A stretch of DNA of 64,000 nt from Hydractinia symbiolongicarpus. Its lineage: Eukaryota; Cnidaria; Hydrozoa; Anthoathecata; Hydractiniidae. Below, piece by piece: positions 1 through 13,080 of this stretch (its first letter is position 1; each line of letters begins with the position of its first letter). The notes beneath the pieces were generated by a model. That model was not told where the DNA came from and did not search any database. It was given only the letters and a program-made list of their open reading frames with translations. The stretch covers positions 11,279,001-11,343,000 of the forward strand of contig NC_079875.1 in assembly GCF_029227915.1 (NCBI RefSeq), given 5' to 3'. Made by a program: the position numbers and the translations under genes.

Positions 1-355
1 CTTTAAAGGAAAAAACTAAGGGATAGATTTTTAAAAAAATGATTTTTATAAGAGTTTTATAATGTAGCAACAAGCATTTTTAAATTGAATTTATTTTGTT
101 ACTTTGACATCCAAACAACAAGAACAAACTTTTTTAAAAATTTTAAAACTATAAAAATAAAAAAAATATTTTGCCAGCCTTTTCCGACTATTTTTCTAAA
201 TTAAATATATTCCTCAGAATTCACCATTCCCGTTGGTCACTGTGTGAAACCTGATAAATTTAAACAACCCATTATTATTATTTATATTATTTCTTTTTTT
301 CATTTATTTATTTCAAAAAAAGCTGAAGAATTCTCATAATCCTATCATTCTATAC

Positions 356-3300
356 CTCATGCATTTCGGATTTGCAGTCAGCCGCATTAACCGATCTTGT
401 TCGTTCGATGACGTGCGACGCGTACAGCAACTTGGCGTTAATGTCGTAACAACACTCCTCCATTTCAGTCGGCAACAACTTCATGTTGCTTGTCATATGC
501 TTAACGTTTTGCGCAGATATATAGCCGTCAATAACAAACTTCGTCATACTGATATAGCTGTGTCTATATAAAATAAACGATGTTAAACATCTAACAATAT
601 ACTGAGGCTTCTGAATTGTCAGGAATGCGTTAAAGTTTTTTTTTGTGCATTTAAATTTTGGAAAAAAAGCTCTAAGCCCTTTTACCATATAGAGGAGCTA
701 AGATCTGTCCAATGATTAAGAATAGCAGAAACTTCATGCAGAACTTCTATCAAAAAAACCTTCACAGCTTTTCTGACAATTTTTCAAAAATATTTCCTGA
801 CGATTTCAGACCTTCTTATTACTATTATTTTTTAATGCTTTACCAAGGATGGCATATGAGGGTCCGACGAAGGTGTGCATTAGTGCATTAAAAGCTCCCA
901 TTTGAGCAAGAGAGATATATATAGATATTAATCCTACTCTGATGCCGAACGCTAAGCAGAAAGAAACTTTTTCTTCTGTGATATCACTCGACTGAGGCTT
1001 GAATAAGTAATCATACACCTGTGTAAAAAAAAGATGGCTAACCTGTGTCGTTCGTCGATGTCTTCAAACATGTCATTGAGAAGTCCCAATTCATCGTTCT
1101 GCAGTTTACCATGTTTAAACACATACAACAGATTCTTGAAAGCAGTACCCCACCAACCATACACTGAGTGATGATGTATTGATACTGAATCAAGATGTTC
1201 ACTCACTGGTCCAGTACCAAGACTATCAAGAAAAGAAAGAGCACGTTGACGAAGCTCAATTTTTCCTTCATTGGGATAATACGTCTCTGGTACGACGATT
1301 CTTCGGATGGCTTTCATCATCAGAAATTCTTGAAATTGTGCGAAAACCAATTGAAGAAGATCAGCTAAAATTAAAAGTGATGTCCCATAAAAATTGATAA
1401 AAAACAACAATTAACAACAAAAACAACAACAAACAACAATAAAAACAACAAACAACAACAACGAACAACAGGATATATAAAACAACTGCAATATTTCAAC
1501 CCTTTAATGGAAATGGGTTGTTCTCATGTGGGAATCCTTGTCCCCGGTGTTCTCATGTGGGAATAACGATAGGTTGTGTACACTTAATGAAAGTGGTCTT
1601 CCGATTGTCTGCAAACGGCCTGGTACTGGGGAGAAAAATTAATTCAAATTCCAAAAATTCCTAATATATTAAAAATTCTTGTGCTAATAACCAACTTTTG
1701 TGTTTGCGCGACTTTAAAGTTGTGATACGGATACACAAACAAGCAAACGGGTAAAGCTATGCGGAATAAAAAGGGCGTGCGAACGCGTGGAATTATCCAC
1801 GGTCTACCAACTAGTTTTTTAATTGTTGGCAAGAAAAGGATAAACAACAGATCATTTACTTACCTTCGTCCAACTCCGAGTCTTCATCTAAAAACAAACA
1901 AAAACATGAATTAACCAGTAGTTTCAAAAAAAGTAGACTAACTAGTCTTGTTAGGTCTCTGTTAGACAAAACAGTCACACAGAAACACAGTCACTCAACT
2001 GCAGATAAGTGAGAGAAGCGTTGTGTAGACAGCGATTTCTGAATTCACAAACTGATTTTAATATACCAAAAATTCTCAGCCCATAGGATATCAGATTTAA
2101 GTCTTTACATATCTGATTATGGCTTTTTGATTAAAAAAATTCTGATGCGATGCCTCCATTTTTCGTCCACAAATCCGTTTTTATGACAGCGTTTTAAAAA
2201 ACTTTTATATCCTTACAATTGACAAATTTGGAGATCACGAATTGAACGGATTTCACCGTAACATGTGTGCGATCAAAGCTTTGATAGTAACGATATTTAC
2301 GCTTTGCTATTTTGCAATGACGTTTAGAAGTAAATTTAGTTTATCTCTACGAAGGAATAAAAATGAAGGTATCCTTAAGATCTAACCAATAACCTAAGAG
2401 TCTGCTCTGAACATCCACTCTGAACACAAGTTTAACAAGTAAAAAGCGTGAATCTAATACAGAAATAATATTTAATAATTATTTGTCTGTTGTAACATTT
2501 TGACAAGGATTGCAGTAAAATCTGAAGACAAATTTAGTTACCGTAACTTTGAAATTGTCTCTGTTGTAAGATTAAAAAATAATAAATCACAAACCTCGGA
2601 CATGAAACATAGAGGGCTGCTTCACATCCCATGATCCTTTAGCAAAGTATTCATAGCCACGATTCTCGAAAATCCAATCAACAGCAAATGGATAGTTAGC
2701 TTTGCTTGCTAGTGAGACGTGATGCGCACAACCAAGGAAGTAGTACTGTATAAAAAGGTTGTATATTATATAGACAATAACTTTGGCCTGTTGCCATTCT
2801 TATCTAAGTTTGTTGTTTGTTTTGTTTTGCTTGTTCGTTTTGTTTGTTCGTTTTGTTTTGTTTTGTTGTCTTTTCAGAGGTGGAGAGATGTCGTACTCAA
2901 ATGAAGATAAAATAGATAAATACCGTTACAAATTTTCCTTTATTAACTCTCTAAATGCGTCACAACACAAAGAAAAAGTATAGTTTTTACCTGTAGAATG
3001 CAAGAGGCCCATGCCTTTTCTTTCATATGAATGACAGCGGTTGCATATGCTGTACACAAGAGTTCATGATCTCCAGAAACTTCTGCAGCATATATGGAGT
3101 TCATTAAGTAACAAGCAGCTTCAAGATAGCTACTAGAAGGATCTAGAAAAAAAGAAACCTTTTTATTAGAACAAGAGTTCGCAAACTCATACATATTGTT
3201 CCCTTATCTTTGTTTATGTAAAAACTTTTCTATTGTGCCATATTATGTTGCAATGCAGTAGTTGGCAACAATTAATTATGGATCTCCATAATAATAGCCG

Positions 3301-6300
3301 TCGCCTATCTGTTACGAAACACAAAATGTGACCTTTTTGTTGTTTGTTGTTGTTTGTTCCACAGGCTGACCACTAGAATACGAATATTTTTTCATTATTT
3401 CAAATCAGAGAGTTTATAGATAATACAGCCTGTGATTTGCATTAGATTATGATGTCATTTAAAGAATTTGTCTATACCATTTTCTGGCAGTATTTTGGGG
3501 CATTTTCGTTTCTTTTTTATTTGCATACTTTTAACTATTTTTATAAAATTTTTGCGATTTTATCAATATGACTTTTCCACACTTTTCCAATTATATTAAT
3601 TCAGAATACACCATACTTTTTTCTTAGGGATTGGTTTGATTCAGCTGTATGACTTTCTTAAAGCAACATAAATTTCCAGAAAATCCTCCTTTAGTCATGT
3701 AAAGGATAAAAGAAAGTATGAACTAGGTTTATTGGTTTGTACACATTTACTTTACTGTGAAATATCAAAACCAGTCACACCAGCATCTTATTACCTGTCA
3801 ACATCTGGTTTACAAGATTTACTATGTAAACAATTATTTTTTTTCATATCTGTAAGAATTTATTTTCATATTTTTACATATTCATTTCCAAGTGACGAGA
3901 ATAAAAGACAACCAGTATTCCCCCACTTTAGTGATTTAAAACAAACCACTTTTTCTAAAAGAACAAAATTATGGTTTCAGGTTACGTATTTTTCAGTGAT
4001 TTATTTTTCATGCTGGCTTGAAAATTGTCTGTTTTTCTAGATGTATTACTTCTCATTATCAAAAGTTCCAGATTCAGCTGAGAAACTGTTTGTCAAAGTT
4101 TAAAAAGTCCTATCAACCACGCCTTCCTAGTAAAAGTAGTTCATCAGGATACTCTGGCTGGGCAAATAATACATGTGATGGACCTTTTATACAAAATTTG
4201 TAGGAAGGCCCATTGTTTACATTGTAAATATTACTACTCACCTTTCAAGGCAATTTCATGTAGTTTTTTGTACGCTTCTGCTGATAACTTGGCTACAAAT
4301 TCTTCCTCTTCTTTGTCTGTCGCAAGTGATAATTTCGAGGGCAATATAGATCGACCAATCGATTGCATTGCTGTGAAAATTCCAAGCTGGTACAAAATAT
4401 GACAACAACATTTCCACAAGAAACTCGGAAGTTGACCATAAAATGTTTTCGGACAGCTGTTTCCAATCACAAACAATGCAATGCGGACAAAACCCTTTGC
4501 ATCTTCATATTCATGCTATAACAATATAATTATTGAGATATTGATGCAAAGTTTCTACAAAATATTTTGATTGAGACAGACATTGGAATGTTGTTATATC
4601 TTCGTGTTTTAATCACTTTTATTTCATATAGATATGCAAAGCATTTCTTGTTTTTTTCCCTAAAGAATATTTCCTTAGCTCTAAAATTGAGCACTAAAAT
4701 CTCAAACTATTGAACATCATAAGGATATGATCAAAAATATGAGGCTTCATTGTGGACATTAAAAATTTATAAAAAAAAATGACTTTGTCTAATAAAAATT
4801 TCTCAGATGATGGATACTTTTATACTCTACAAGACTGTGTTAAAAAGAAATTAAAAAATATTTTTCTTACAGAATTTGATAAAAAATTACCATTGTTAAG
4901 CTTTAATCGTATTTGTGAAAACCTGGATCTTATTATAGAATCTTTTTAACTAAACTACTTTTCCATATAAATAAAAATAAGAAAAAAAAATATTTACAAA
5001 ATCTATAAGAGCGTTGACAAAATATTAATATTTTAATAACGTTCCTTCTAGTTGTTAATTTTTAACATTTATTTGATATAATTTCTATATTTTTATTTTT
5101 ATTTGCTTTTCTTAAATTAGAAAATCCAACTTAATAGTAATTTAAGTGATAAAATTGTCTACTGTGACGGTAAAATGATAAAACAATAACAATAACTTCA
5201 AAATTGTTAAAATATTATCATTTTGTGTCTGTTTACAAATTATCAGAGTTTGTCTTCTTTTGTAGTAATAGAATTTTAGCCCTTTGAGCTTTGATTATGC
5301 ATAAAGAATGAGGATTTGCCAGTACTAGTTCTTCTATTGGTAAAAATTCAACATACATACATAATTTATTTCATAACATTTCAGTATAGCTATTTCGTTA
5401 ATGTTTTACCGTTATTTGTTTACGTTTGAGATTTCTAGGTGTCTTTAATTGTTATATGAGACTTGTTCTAAATGAAATATCGAAGAATGTGTAGTTTAAC
5501 TTTTTTTTGTTTTATAGCAATTTCGCTATAAAATTAACAAAATCTGACTTTTAGGCTGTTATATTCTTATCACTTCTTTTTTCAAGTCAAAACATCATAA
5601 ATTGTGATAATATGATCCTGTTAGCATTATGTAACAAGAGGAAGTGATTAGAAAATTTTATGCCACGTTTTATCATTTTCAAAGAAATCTCCTTGTTAAA
5701 TTTTTATCATTGTTTTGTTTCCTAGTTTAGTGTTAATAACTTATCCAATTTTGATCCCACCGATATGGTTTCTTCAAAATATGAAAATTTTATCTTTTTC
5801 TAAAGACAACAAAAAATCTGTTTTTTAACAAAATCCGAAGTAATCTTATATAATAATACGGAGTGTTTGTGGCGGCCATAGTGGATATCGTCATTTTCCC
5901 TTGAAGTCACCAAAAGTTTCTTTGAAGTTCCAAAAAAATATGTCTCGAATGTTAAATTTTATGACGTTACGGTGCAACATCAATAACACTACTTTAACGT
6001 CAATATCCAATACTAAATTAATGAAGCCATTACAGTGCACTTAAAATTTTGAGGCCAAGTAATTTGGAAACGAGGTGGTGACGTCAATGATTTTTTACCT
6101 TGTGGTTAACTAGGGACCAGCTGGAACCAATTTAGGTAGTCTCCCAAACCTGGGTCCCCAAATTCGTTTCAGAATGGACGGGTTGATGACATCATCAAAA
6201 GACCTTCAAACCCTAATATCTTTGCAACTGTTTGTCAAAAGTACATGATCCTATTCATTTTCTTGATCAGCGTTTCAAGATCTATACAAAAAGGCAACAG

Positions 6301-9300
6301 GATATAAATTTCTAAAAACAATTTTTTGTTTTTTTATGGGCCTTTGCTGATGTCAGCAAAATCTTTAAATCCTCATATCTCATTAACCGTTCATTGAAAG
6401 CACATGATCATATACATTTTCTTAATAAGCACTTTAAGCTCTACACAATAGAGGCAACGTGTAAACAAGGTTCTAATTTAGTTCTTTGTGGATAAATTGC
6501 TGATGTCATCAAAATACAAATTTATTTTTATCCTGCCTTAGTGGATTTTTCAACGGGCTTTATTGACTAGTTTCATAAATAATAAAAACTTAACAATGAC
6601 ATGCAGTCCATGCCAATGTCCACAATTTTCTTTCGTATTTTTGATCATGTTCATAACAAAAAGCTGATTATGATTTAATCTGGGGTATGTGATTAAAAGA
6701 TAGATTTAAAGGATAATTGTATTATTTCAAAACTTTCTTTGTATAAAAACACAGAAGAAATTTACCTTGTTGATTTTCTTCTGTGCCTTTTGTAATTGAC
6801 TGTGAAAGCATTGCATTAGCTTTGAACTTTTCTTACATCGTGGATTTCCTCGCAAAAACATAAACATAAGTATGAAAAAGGACATGACCAGATTTATAAT
6901 GTTCGAAACAAGATAAAATTGTGGAGATGTGTCTTGTTCCACACCAATGCTCAATAGATGTCTTGAAGAAAATGATCCGCCTCCTGTGAAAAGTAAACAC
7001 TGTTGTCAGAAATATAGTTATGCACATCAAAACTTTAGGCTAGTCAGACAGTTTGCAAAAGCATTATAAGTTTTGATTGCTGTGCTATTTCTGGCTGTTT
7101 AATAACTGATCTTTTTTCTAATTCAATTCTAATACAACATTGGCATAAAATTGCTGACATAAAATGATATTTGCTGTATATACACACTCCAACAATAATA
7201 TTACGTAGTATATTAAGTAAACACGATGAAATAAGTAAATCAGCATGATAAAAGTCCAGCAAAAAATAATGTCTTACCTGAACTAATTCCAGATTTACTT
7301 GCCAAGATGTTTAGTGGATTTACAAACAGGAACATAAAGATAGTAAAGCAAGTAATAAGTTTAGCACCGTCTCTTGCACTTTGGCGTTGAAACGGAGAAG
7401 CATAATGATCTTGGTTAACTTCAGGTTCCATATCTAAAGCATCTGCTGATTCAGTACTTGCTTCTTCTGTTGTATTCGATTCACTTCCTGAACTGGAAAC
7501 AGTCTGGCTGCTGGGTATTATACCAATACTTCGTACTAGACAAAGACATTCGTAATTATACAATAAAATTATAACATAAATAAATAAAAAAATGTTATTT
7601 TTAACAACAGAAATAACATACGCTCTTCAAAAAGTTTTCTCATTTTCTTATTTTTCCGTGAAAGAGAATCGTTGAGTCTTTTTAATCGTTTAATCTCCCC
7701 AATTGCAGCCTGCAGGATTGAATTTTTTGTAGCCTATAAATGAAAATACAAAAAGAAAGAATACAAAATGAGCACTACAATAAATTAAGCACTATAGCCT
7801 ACCTAATTTTAGAGGGTAGTATTGTACAATAGGTGCATAAAACAATACCTTTCAAAGATCTTCTTAACAAAAAAAACATACCCTTCTTTGATATCTATTT
7901 TTATATATTCTTACATTATATATACATTTGTAATCAGTATTTTTGCTAACTGTTGGCAATTTCGGAGGAATTGTATTAGACGTGAGTGGTCATATACACT
8001 AAACAACACAGAGTAGCAAACAAAAATTTAATGAATAGGAACATAATAACTTCTTGAGATAATCGTTTAGTCGACTTATATGGCAATACACAAAGCAGCA
8101 TTGACTGTATTATTAGAATAACTTGTGGATAAATTAAATTTTTGCGAAGAATGCTAAAAAAATTTTAATAAATACGCCCTTTTTTCATCTACCCATCAGT
8201 TTTAAAACGTCTGTGGCCTAATTTTAATCTCGAGTGGTTCCTATAATAACCCTGTCTGGGGAAACTAACTTACCTTCTTGTCATCAGTGTGACGTAACAT
8301 AATCTTTAATTCGTTTAAAGATTCACTGATCTTCGTTCTATATCTTTTCTCAATCACAACATGTTCCACTCTAGTACGTTTCGCTGCCTGCTTTTTGGGA
8401 CTTTTTGGCTGAAATAATGTCACGTTTGAGTTTGTCTTTAATCTGGATATAGGAATTTTTGGCAGTGGCTGCATTACAGAGTTTATAGAAGAAGAAGAAG
8501 TAGGAATTGTTGTAAGATCTGATGCATTGTCACTATTTCTTTTGTTAAGAGAAGAAACTTTAGCTGGGTAAACATTCTAAAGGTAAAAACAATTTTAAAT
8601 AAAAAATTATCAGAAATGAATTAAAGAAATCAAAAGAATCATTTTTACAGTATTATTAGGTGTATTCAGGTATTCAGTGTTTCTTTTTGCTGTGGTTGTT
8701 GTTGTTGTTTGCTACTGAAAAGCAGTCAAAGATATTCAATTCTTAGTAAAAGCTGACATTAGATGAAAAAGTAAAACGGTAAATTAAATAACAAATAAAC
8801 ACTAGTCGTTAGCCCGTGGAAAAATCCACGGGTTCACCCGTCCTTTTTATACCGCATTGCGTGCGTTTCACTACTTGCGCAGCTAAGCTACCATATTGCG
8901 TGACAGACAGACATATACAGGTATTATAATATAGATAGTATTTCACATACCGTTTTTATTCCTTGCAAAGTTGGAGCAACAGGTGTGTTCGGTTGTTGCA
9001 GCAACAAAGCTTCCATTTTATCACCAGGAGACAGTTGTATTTCATTGATAGACACAGGATGGTTTTCATCATATATAGGAATTTTTTGCTGTTTCTCCTC
9101 TTGCTGATTGGCAGGTAGTTTTCTTTTATTTGACTTAGCATTGGGTTTTGGAAACTTGAAACTTGAAATCTTCTCTTTCTTGTCCTGCAAAGTATTTATT
9201 ATGTTGTTTTTGGTTTGTGCAAAATTACTTTTCGTCTGCAGCAACATCTTTCTTAACTGGCTATCATTTTTTGTTTGTACTGGTGATACTATATTGTCCT

Positions 9301-10356
9301 GCACAGGTACCTGATCTTGAACAAATTGGCTGTTTTGACCTTGTAATAATCGCTGTTGCGCTGCCAGTAGCAAACGTTGTTGTTGCAATTGTTGTTGTTG
9401 TTGTATAGAGGGAAGACTTTGTTGTTGTTGTTGTTGTTGTTGCATGGAGGGAAGACTTTGTTGTTGTTGTTGTTGTTGTTGTATTGAGGGAAGACTTTGT
9501 TGTTGTTGTTGTTGTTGCTTTTGCTGCTGCTGCTGTTGCTGCAACAAAGCTTGCTGAACTTGCTGATTTATGATTCTCATCAAATAATCTTGTTGGCTTG
9601 TTACTTCAGGTTCATTATAGTTGTTCAAACTAACAACATTTGAAAAATTGTTGCAATCATCTACAAGATCAATTGGCGAATAGCTTGCATTGATCGAATC
9701 TGGTGACAACTGGGGAGATTCTAATGAACCTGAATCGACAGAATTCGGAACACCACTGTCGATACTGACAGTGCTTGGAGAGTATTCAACTTCATATGCT
9801 TGAACATATGATGGAGAGTATGACAAACTTTCAGGAGAGTTATGATCTGTCAGACTGGTGTCACTAGCAGAAAAGTTTTGATCAAAACCTTCAACACTAC
9901 TGAGTGAAAACTCTGATTGAGACCTCAGAGCATCTTGTCGATTAACAATATTTAAATTTGTTTCAGTTGGCATAGGCTCTTGGGGGTCGCAAAACAGGTC
10001 TTTGAAGTCTTGATCTTCATTGAGCATATCTAAACATAGGAGAAAGACAGACAGTTCTAACACAGTATTAATATTAAAGTTTTTGTTGTTAATGAACACT
10101 TTACTTGCAGTGTACAAACTCTTCTCTTTCTTTTAGGATACACACCAACTATTTTATAATAGTGCACATAAAACTAAAAGAGGTTTCTCTCCACTTAAGA
10201 TTATACAAAACTTATACTTAAATTCATACCAAAAAGAAAAAGATTTCTGCCACACAATAGAGCCTTATAGGTACATATTAATTTCAAATTCTTACCTATG
10301 AAGTCTGAATTATTAATATCAGACAACATGTTGACGTCTATTGATAAGTTTTCCAT
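356..10356 (-). CDS. SREBF: SREBP (sterol regulatory element-binding protein), left paralogue; 3' end probably outside window
   Basis: Membrane-tethered bHLH-zipper transcription factor that, in known relatives, is released by site-1 and site-2 proteases to activate lipid-synthesis genes. Modelled exons (minus strand): 10296-10356, 8951-10029, 8274-8576, 7622-7733, 7278-7535, 6766-6983, 4242-4515, 2991-3142, 2595-2745, 1864-1887, 1043-1364, 356-563; phases agree throughout, giving about 1054 codons. The start is the first Met before an acidic segment with DMLNEDQDFKDLF, which resembles the SREBP-1a activation domain. The polyGln tract is at about 182-239, the bHLH at 446-505 with EKRYR and the family-defining Tyr459, and the zipper runs to about 518. 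TM1 is about 578-596 with Asn591-Pro592; RHLL (612-615) in the loop resembles a site-1 cleavage motif; TM2 is about 628-648. The rest matches the SCAP-binding regulatory domain, for example KLHEIAL and a WW pair. The last modelled exon ends at a GT donor with a stop just beyond, so further exons likely lie left of position 1. The donor at 1042 (GTTAGC) is weak. Confidence 0.93.
1405..1565. repeat. CAA-rich low-complexity stretch and a short direct repeat
   Basis: AACAAC/AAACAACA runs occupy about 1405-1470, and TGTTCTCATGTGGGAAT occurs twice at about 1520-1564. It lies in intron 10 of the left SREBP gene. Confidence 0.7.
3283..3330 (+). mobile_element. 5' fragment of a Helitron-like element
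   Basis: TCTCCATAATAATAGCCGTC after an A resembles the 5' end of the unit at 37020. No hairpin or CTAG end follows. It lies in intron 7 of the left SREBP gene. Confidence 0.4.
5844..6570 (+). mobile_element. Non-autonomous Helitron-like element, about 730-bp family
   Basis: It begins TCTTATATAATAATACGG after an A and ends in an imperfect hairpin (GTGGA..TCAAC) followed by GACTAG and a host T. TC at the 5' end, hairpin plus CTAG at the 3' end, and insertion between A and T are the Helitron hallmarks. There are no terminal inverted repeats, no target-site duplication and no Rep/helicase coding. The interior (GAGGCCAAGTAATTTGGAAA and the 'aactagggaccag' block) matches the units at 48711-51492. 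It sits in intron 6 of the left SREBP gene. Confidence 0.8.
8802..8935 (-). mobile_element. Miniature Helitron-like element (134 bp)
   Basis: Read on the minus strand it begins TCTATATTATAATACC after an A. It ends with a perfect hairpin (CCCGTGGA / TCCACGGG) followed by CTAACGACTAG and a T. It therefore keeps both termini of the family with almost no interior. It lies in intron 2 of the left SREBP gene, between the activation-domain exon and the bHLH exon. Confidence 0.8.
9376..9546 (-). repeat. SREBF: Coding trinucleotide/minisatellite repeat (polyglutamine) in left SREBP exon 2
   Basis: The plus strand shows long GTT/TGT runs, read on the minus strand as CAA glutamine codons. Three blocks of about eight Gln are each separated by a short SLPSI or SLPSM spacer, so both a codon repeat and a unit of about 39 nt are visible. 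It lies between the activation domain and the bHLH. The right paralogue has no such tract, so it arose or expanded after the duplication, or was lost there. Confidence 0.9.
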
Positions 10357-11039
10357 TTCGATAATATTTCAAATCAGTTTCTTTTTCCTCATTACAATTA
10401 AATTATATACCTAAAAAACATAAATACAATCATTCACAGACAACAAAAGAATACATATGCTTATATTTTCTTGACAATTTTTTGTTACAGGAAATTTGTT
10501 AGAAAAATACTGGTAAACGTTGGCATAGTATATCCATGAATGCAGCTGATTTATTTGAAATCATTTAAATTAATCTTAATTACACAAAGTGGTAATGACC
10601 TCGAAATAGAACATGGAAAACATTACATTAATGTGTAATAATGAATTTTTGAAGACACCTATGAAAAGAAGAAATCAATTTCTCCCTAGGCCACCCTAAA
10701 GTCTTCTAAGTTCTTTACCAATCTAATAGCACTTTTACAAATTTCTGAATTAAAACCTGGGTATATATCTAATAAGCCATAATTGTGTTTTTTATGAAGT
10801 ATATATATATGTGTTGAAAATTCCACAATTTGTATACCTTAAATATGACTATACCTTAATTATGGCTAAGCTCACTTTTTTTTTCACTGTAATTAGGGTA
10901 AAACAAATATATAATACCTCAATTTTTGTTAGTCAAAAATTAGGCCTAAATTGCAACTAAATTAATGATTTAGAAAGTCATGAAAGATCCAAGATAAACT
11001 TTTTATTTATCCAAAAGATAACATTTTATAGTAAAAATA

Positions 11040-13080
11040 CTAGCTGTTTCCCGTGGAAGAATCCACTGTATTCCATTTAATTTATGTAGCAGATATATGT
11101 CCATCAAAAAACAAACAATACAGCAGTGCGCATCTTACATCTGCATTATTATATAAATGACCAAAAAAATTAAAGGTTTTCAACAACTGCAGTATTTATG
11201 TGACATTTAAAATCTAAATCTACTAAAATTACTTGCTCTGACCATCTGACAAATGCGAAAATTATTCGGAAAGAAGTTTCCAAAAGCATTTCAACATACA
11301 TCTCACCCATAAAATTTAAATCACTTAAAACGCCACATATATACAAAAAAGCTGATCAATGTCAAACACAAATCTCTCTCATTGTATATGTTAAAATCAG
11401 TTAGTTTATTGCAAACCCTGCCAAAGGTTGACACACAATGTGAAAAATAAACAATAAATTGTGCCTCTGACAGAATTTTTTATCTAAGGTGTAAAAAAAG
11501 GGATTTGCAAGGACAAATTATAATGCAATAAAACATTATTTGATATATTGCATACAGTCCCTCCTCACCAAACTTTAGACAAAATGCCAAAAAAATAACG
11601 GTGTTTAAACCTAAAATTAATAAAGTCCTTTTAGCAATTTGCATGCTGTTTTACCATCAATAAAGTAAACAAAATTTCAAATCTCACATAGTATTCTGTC
11701 ACAAATTTTCATAAAATATATATATAAGTCATAATGAGTCATGTTAAACAACAGCAGTCAATCTGTATATAAGTTCATTTTTGTCAATTTTTGCACCAAT
11801 TTTGCAACACAAAATACAAATTCTAAATAATACTGAAATCTCTTATTTTGGTCCTTCGCATACCGACGGTCTCCCACAAAAGTTTAATCAAAATGTAAAA
11901 AATGAGAGGTAACGACAAAATCAAAGTTTGCAAAATTTAACTATTTCAGTACATATATCTACTGCATATGCCCTCTAAAACAATATTTTAATCCAAAATG
12001 CCAAAGAAAAACAGTTTGCAACAAAAATCAGTTATTTCGATAATATTGCATACACTCTTTCCTCACAAAAGCTTCACAAACTGTAAAAAAAAGAATGGTT
12101 GTAGGGAGTGCTTCTGATTCAACAAAAAAAGTTTTTTTGACATATTGCATCTAGCCCTTACCCATTAAATCTTACACAAAATTTCCAAAACTATATACGA
12201 TTTAGAACACATTAAATTTAAATCGAGAAGGATCAGTCATTTCGATATATTGCACGGAGACCTCCCCAGTAAGAATTTATACAAAATATAGAAAAACAAA
12301 GCTTGCAAGGTGTAAAATTGAATTCTTCTTCTGTGTATATATATATGGTCCTTCCTCGCAAAATTAACATAAAATGTCAAAAAGGTTCAGATATAACATC
12401 TAACACAACAAAAATCAGTTCTATCAGTATATGTCATGCCATTGTCTTCCACCAAATGTTCCCCTTAAAGTTTCACAGACACAGCCTGTAAATTAAAAAC
12501 AACTAAGATCAGGTATTTTGGTCTATTTCATACCATTCTGTTCCAAATAACTTATAAAATGTAAAAATTGAGTGGTAAAACAGAAATGTCAAAAAGAAGA
12601 AAAAAATAGCTTACAAAGAGTATAAAATTGAAATCAACAAAGTAGCTCTTTTGGTGTATTAAATATAAGCCATACGCACAAAAGTTTACACTAATTGTAA
12701 GAAAATGGTTGTGTTTAGTAATTCTAAATTAAGAAAAGTCAGTTCTTTTAGCATGCTGATTAAGGTTTTTGCCCACAATTTGAAACAAATTAAATTTACA
12801 TTTTAAAAATAAGTAATTTCTGAACTTTATTTTCAGAATATTTGGAGGAAAAGAACTTCGCAAACCAAAAAAAACCCAGGAAAATGTTTAAAATTTTCAG
12901 GGTTAATAACGTTTGATGTGTTTTGTGGGAAAATATATACTGGGAATCTTTAGTTTAAAGCTAGCATTAGCTAGCTACAGCAGCTAATAGCTAGTCACTT
13001 AAATATAAACTGGAGACTTAGCTAGGTATAAAGAACATGGCTACATATATATATATATATATTCCTAGCTAGCTCGCTAG
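11040..13080 (-). mobile_element. Helitron-like element with internal degenerate repeats; 5' end not found
   Basis: On the minus strand a 3' end is visible at 11040-11067: an imperfect GTGGATTCTTCCAC hairpin, then AACAGCTAG and a T. Rightward, to about 12900, runs a degenerate tandem repeat of about 100-bp period ('atattgcatac..cctcctcac..aaatttacacaaaatg'). CTAGCTA-rich sequence follows at 12960-13080. The same succession, reverse-complemented, makes up the interior of the element at 45850-48710. I could not find the TC end, so the right border is approximate. It lies just upstream of the left SREBP start. Confidence 0.6.

Noticed and set aside
9108-9408. Plus-strand frames opposite left SREBP exon 2
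   Set aside because: They are antisense shadows of the glutamine-rich coding exon.
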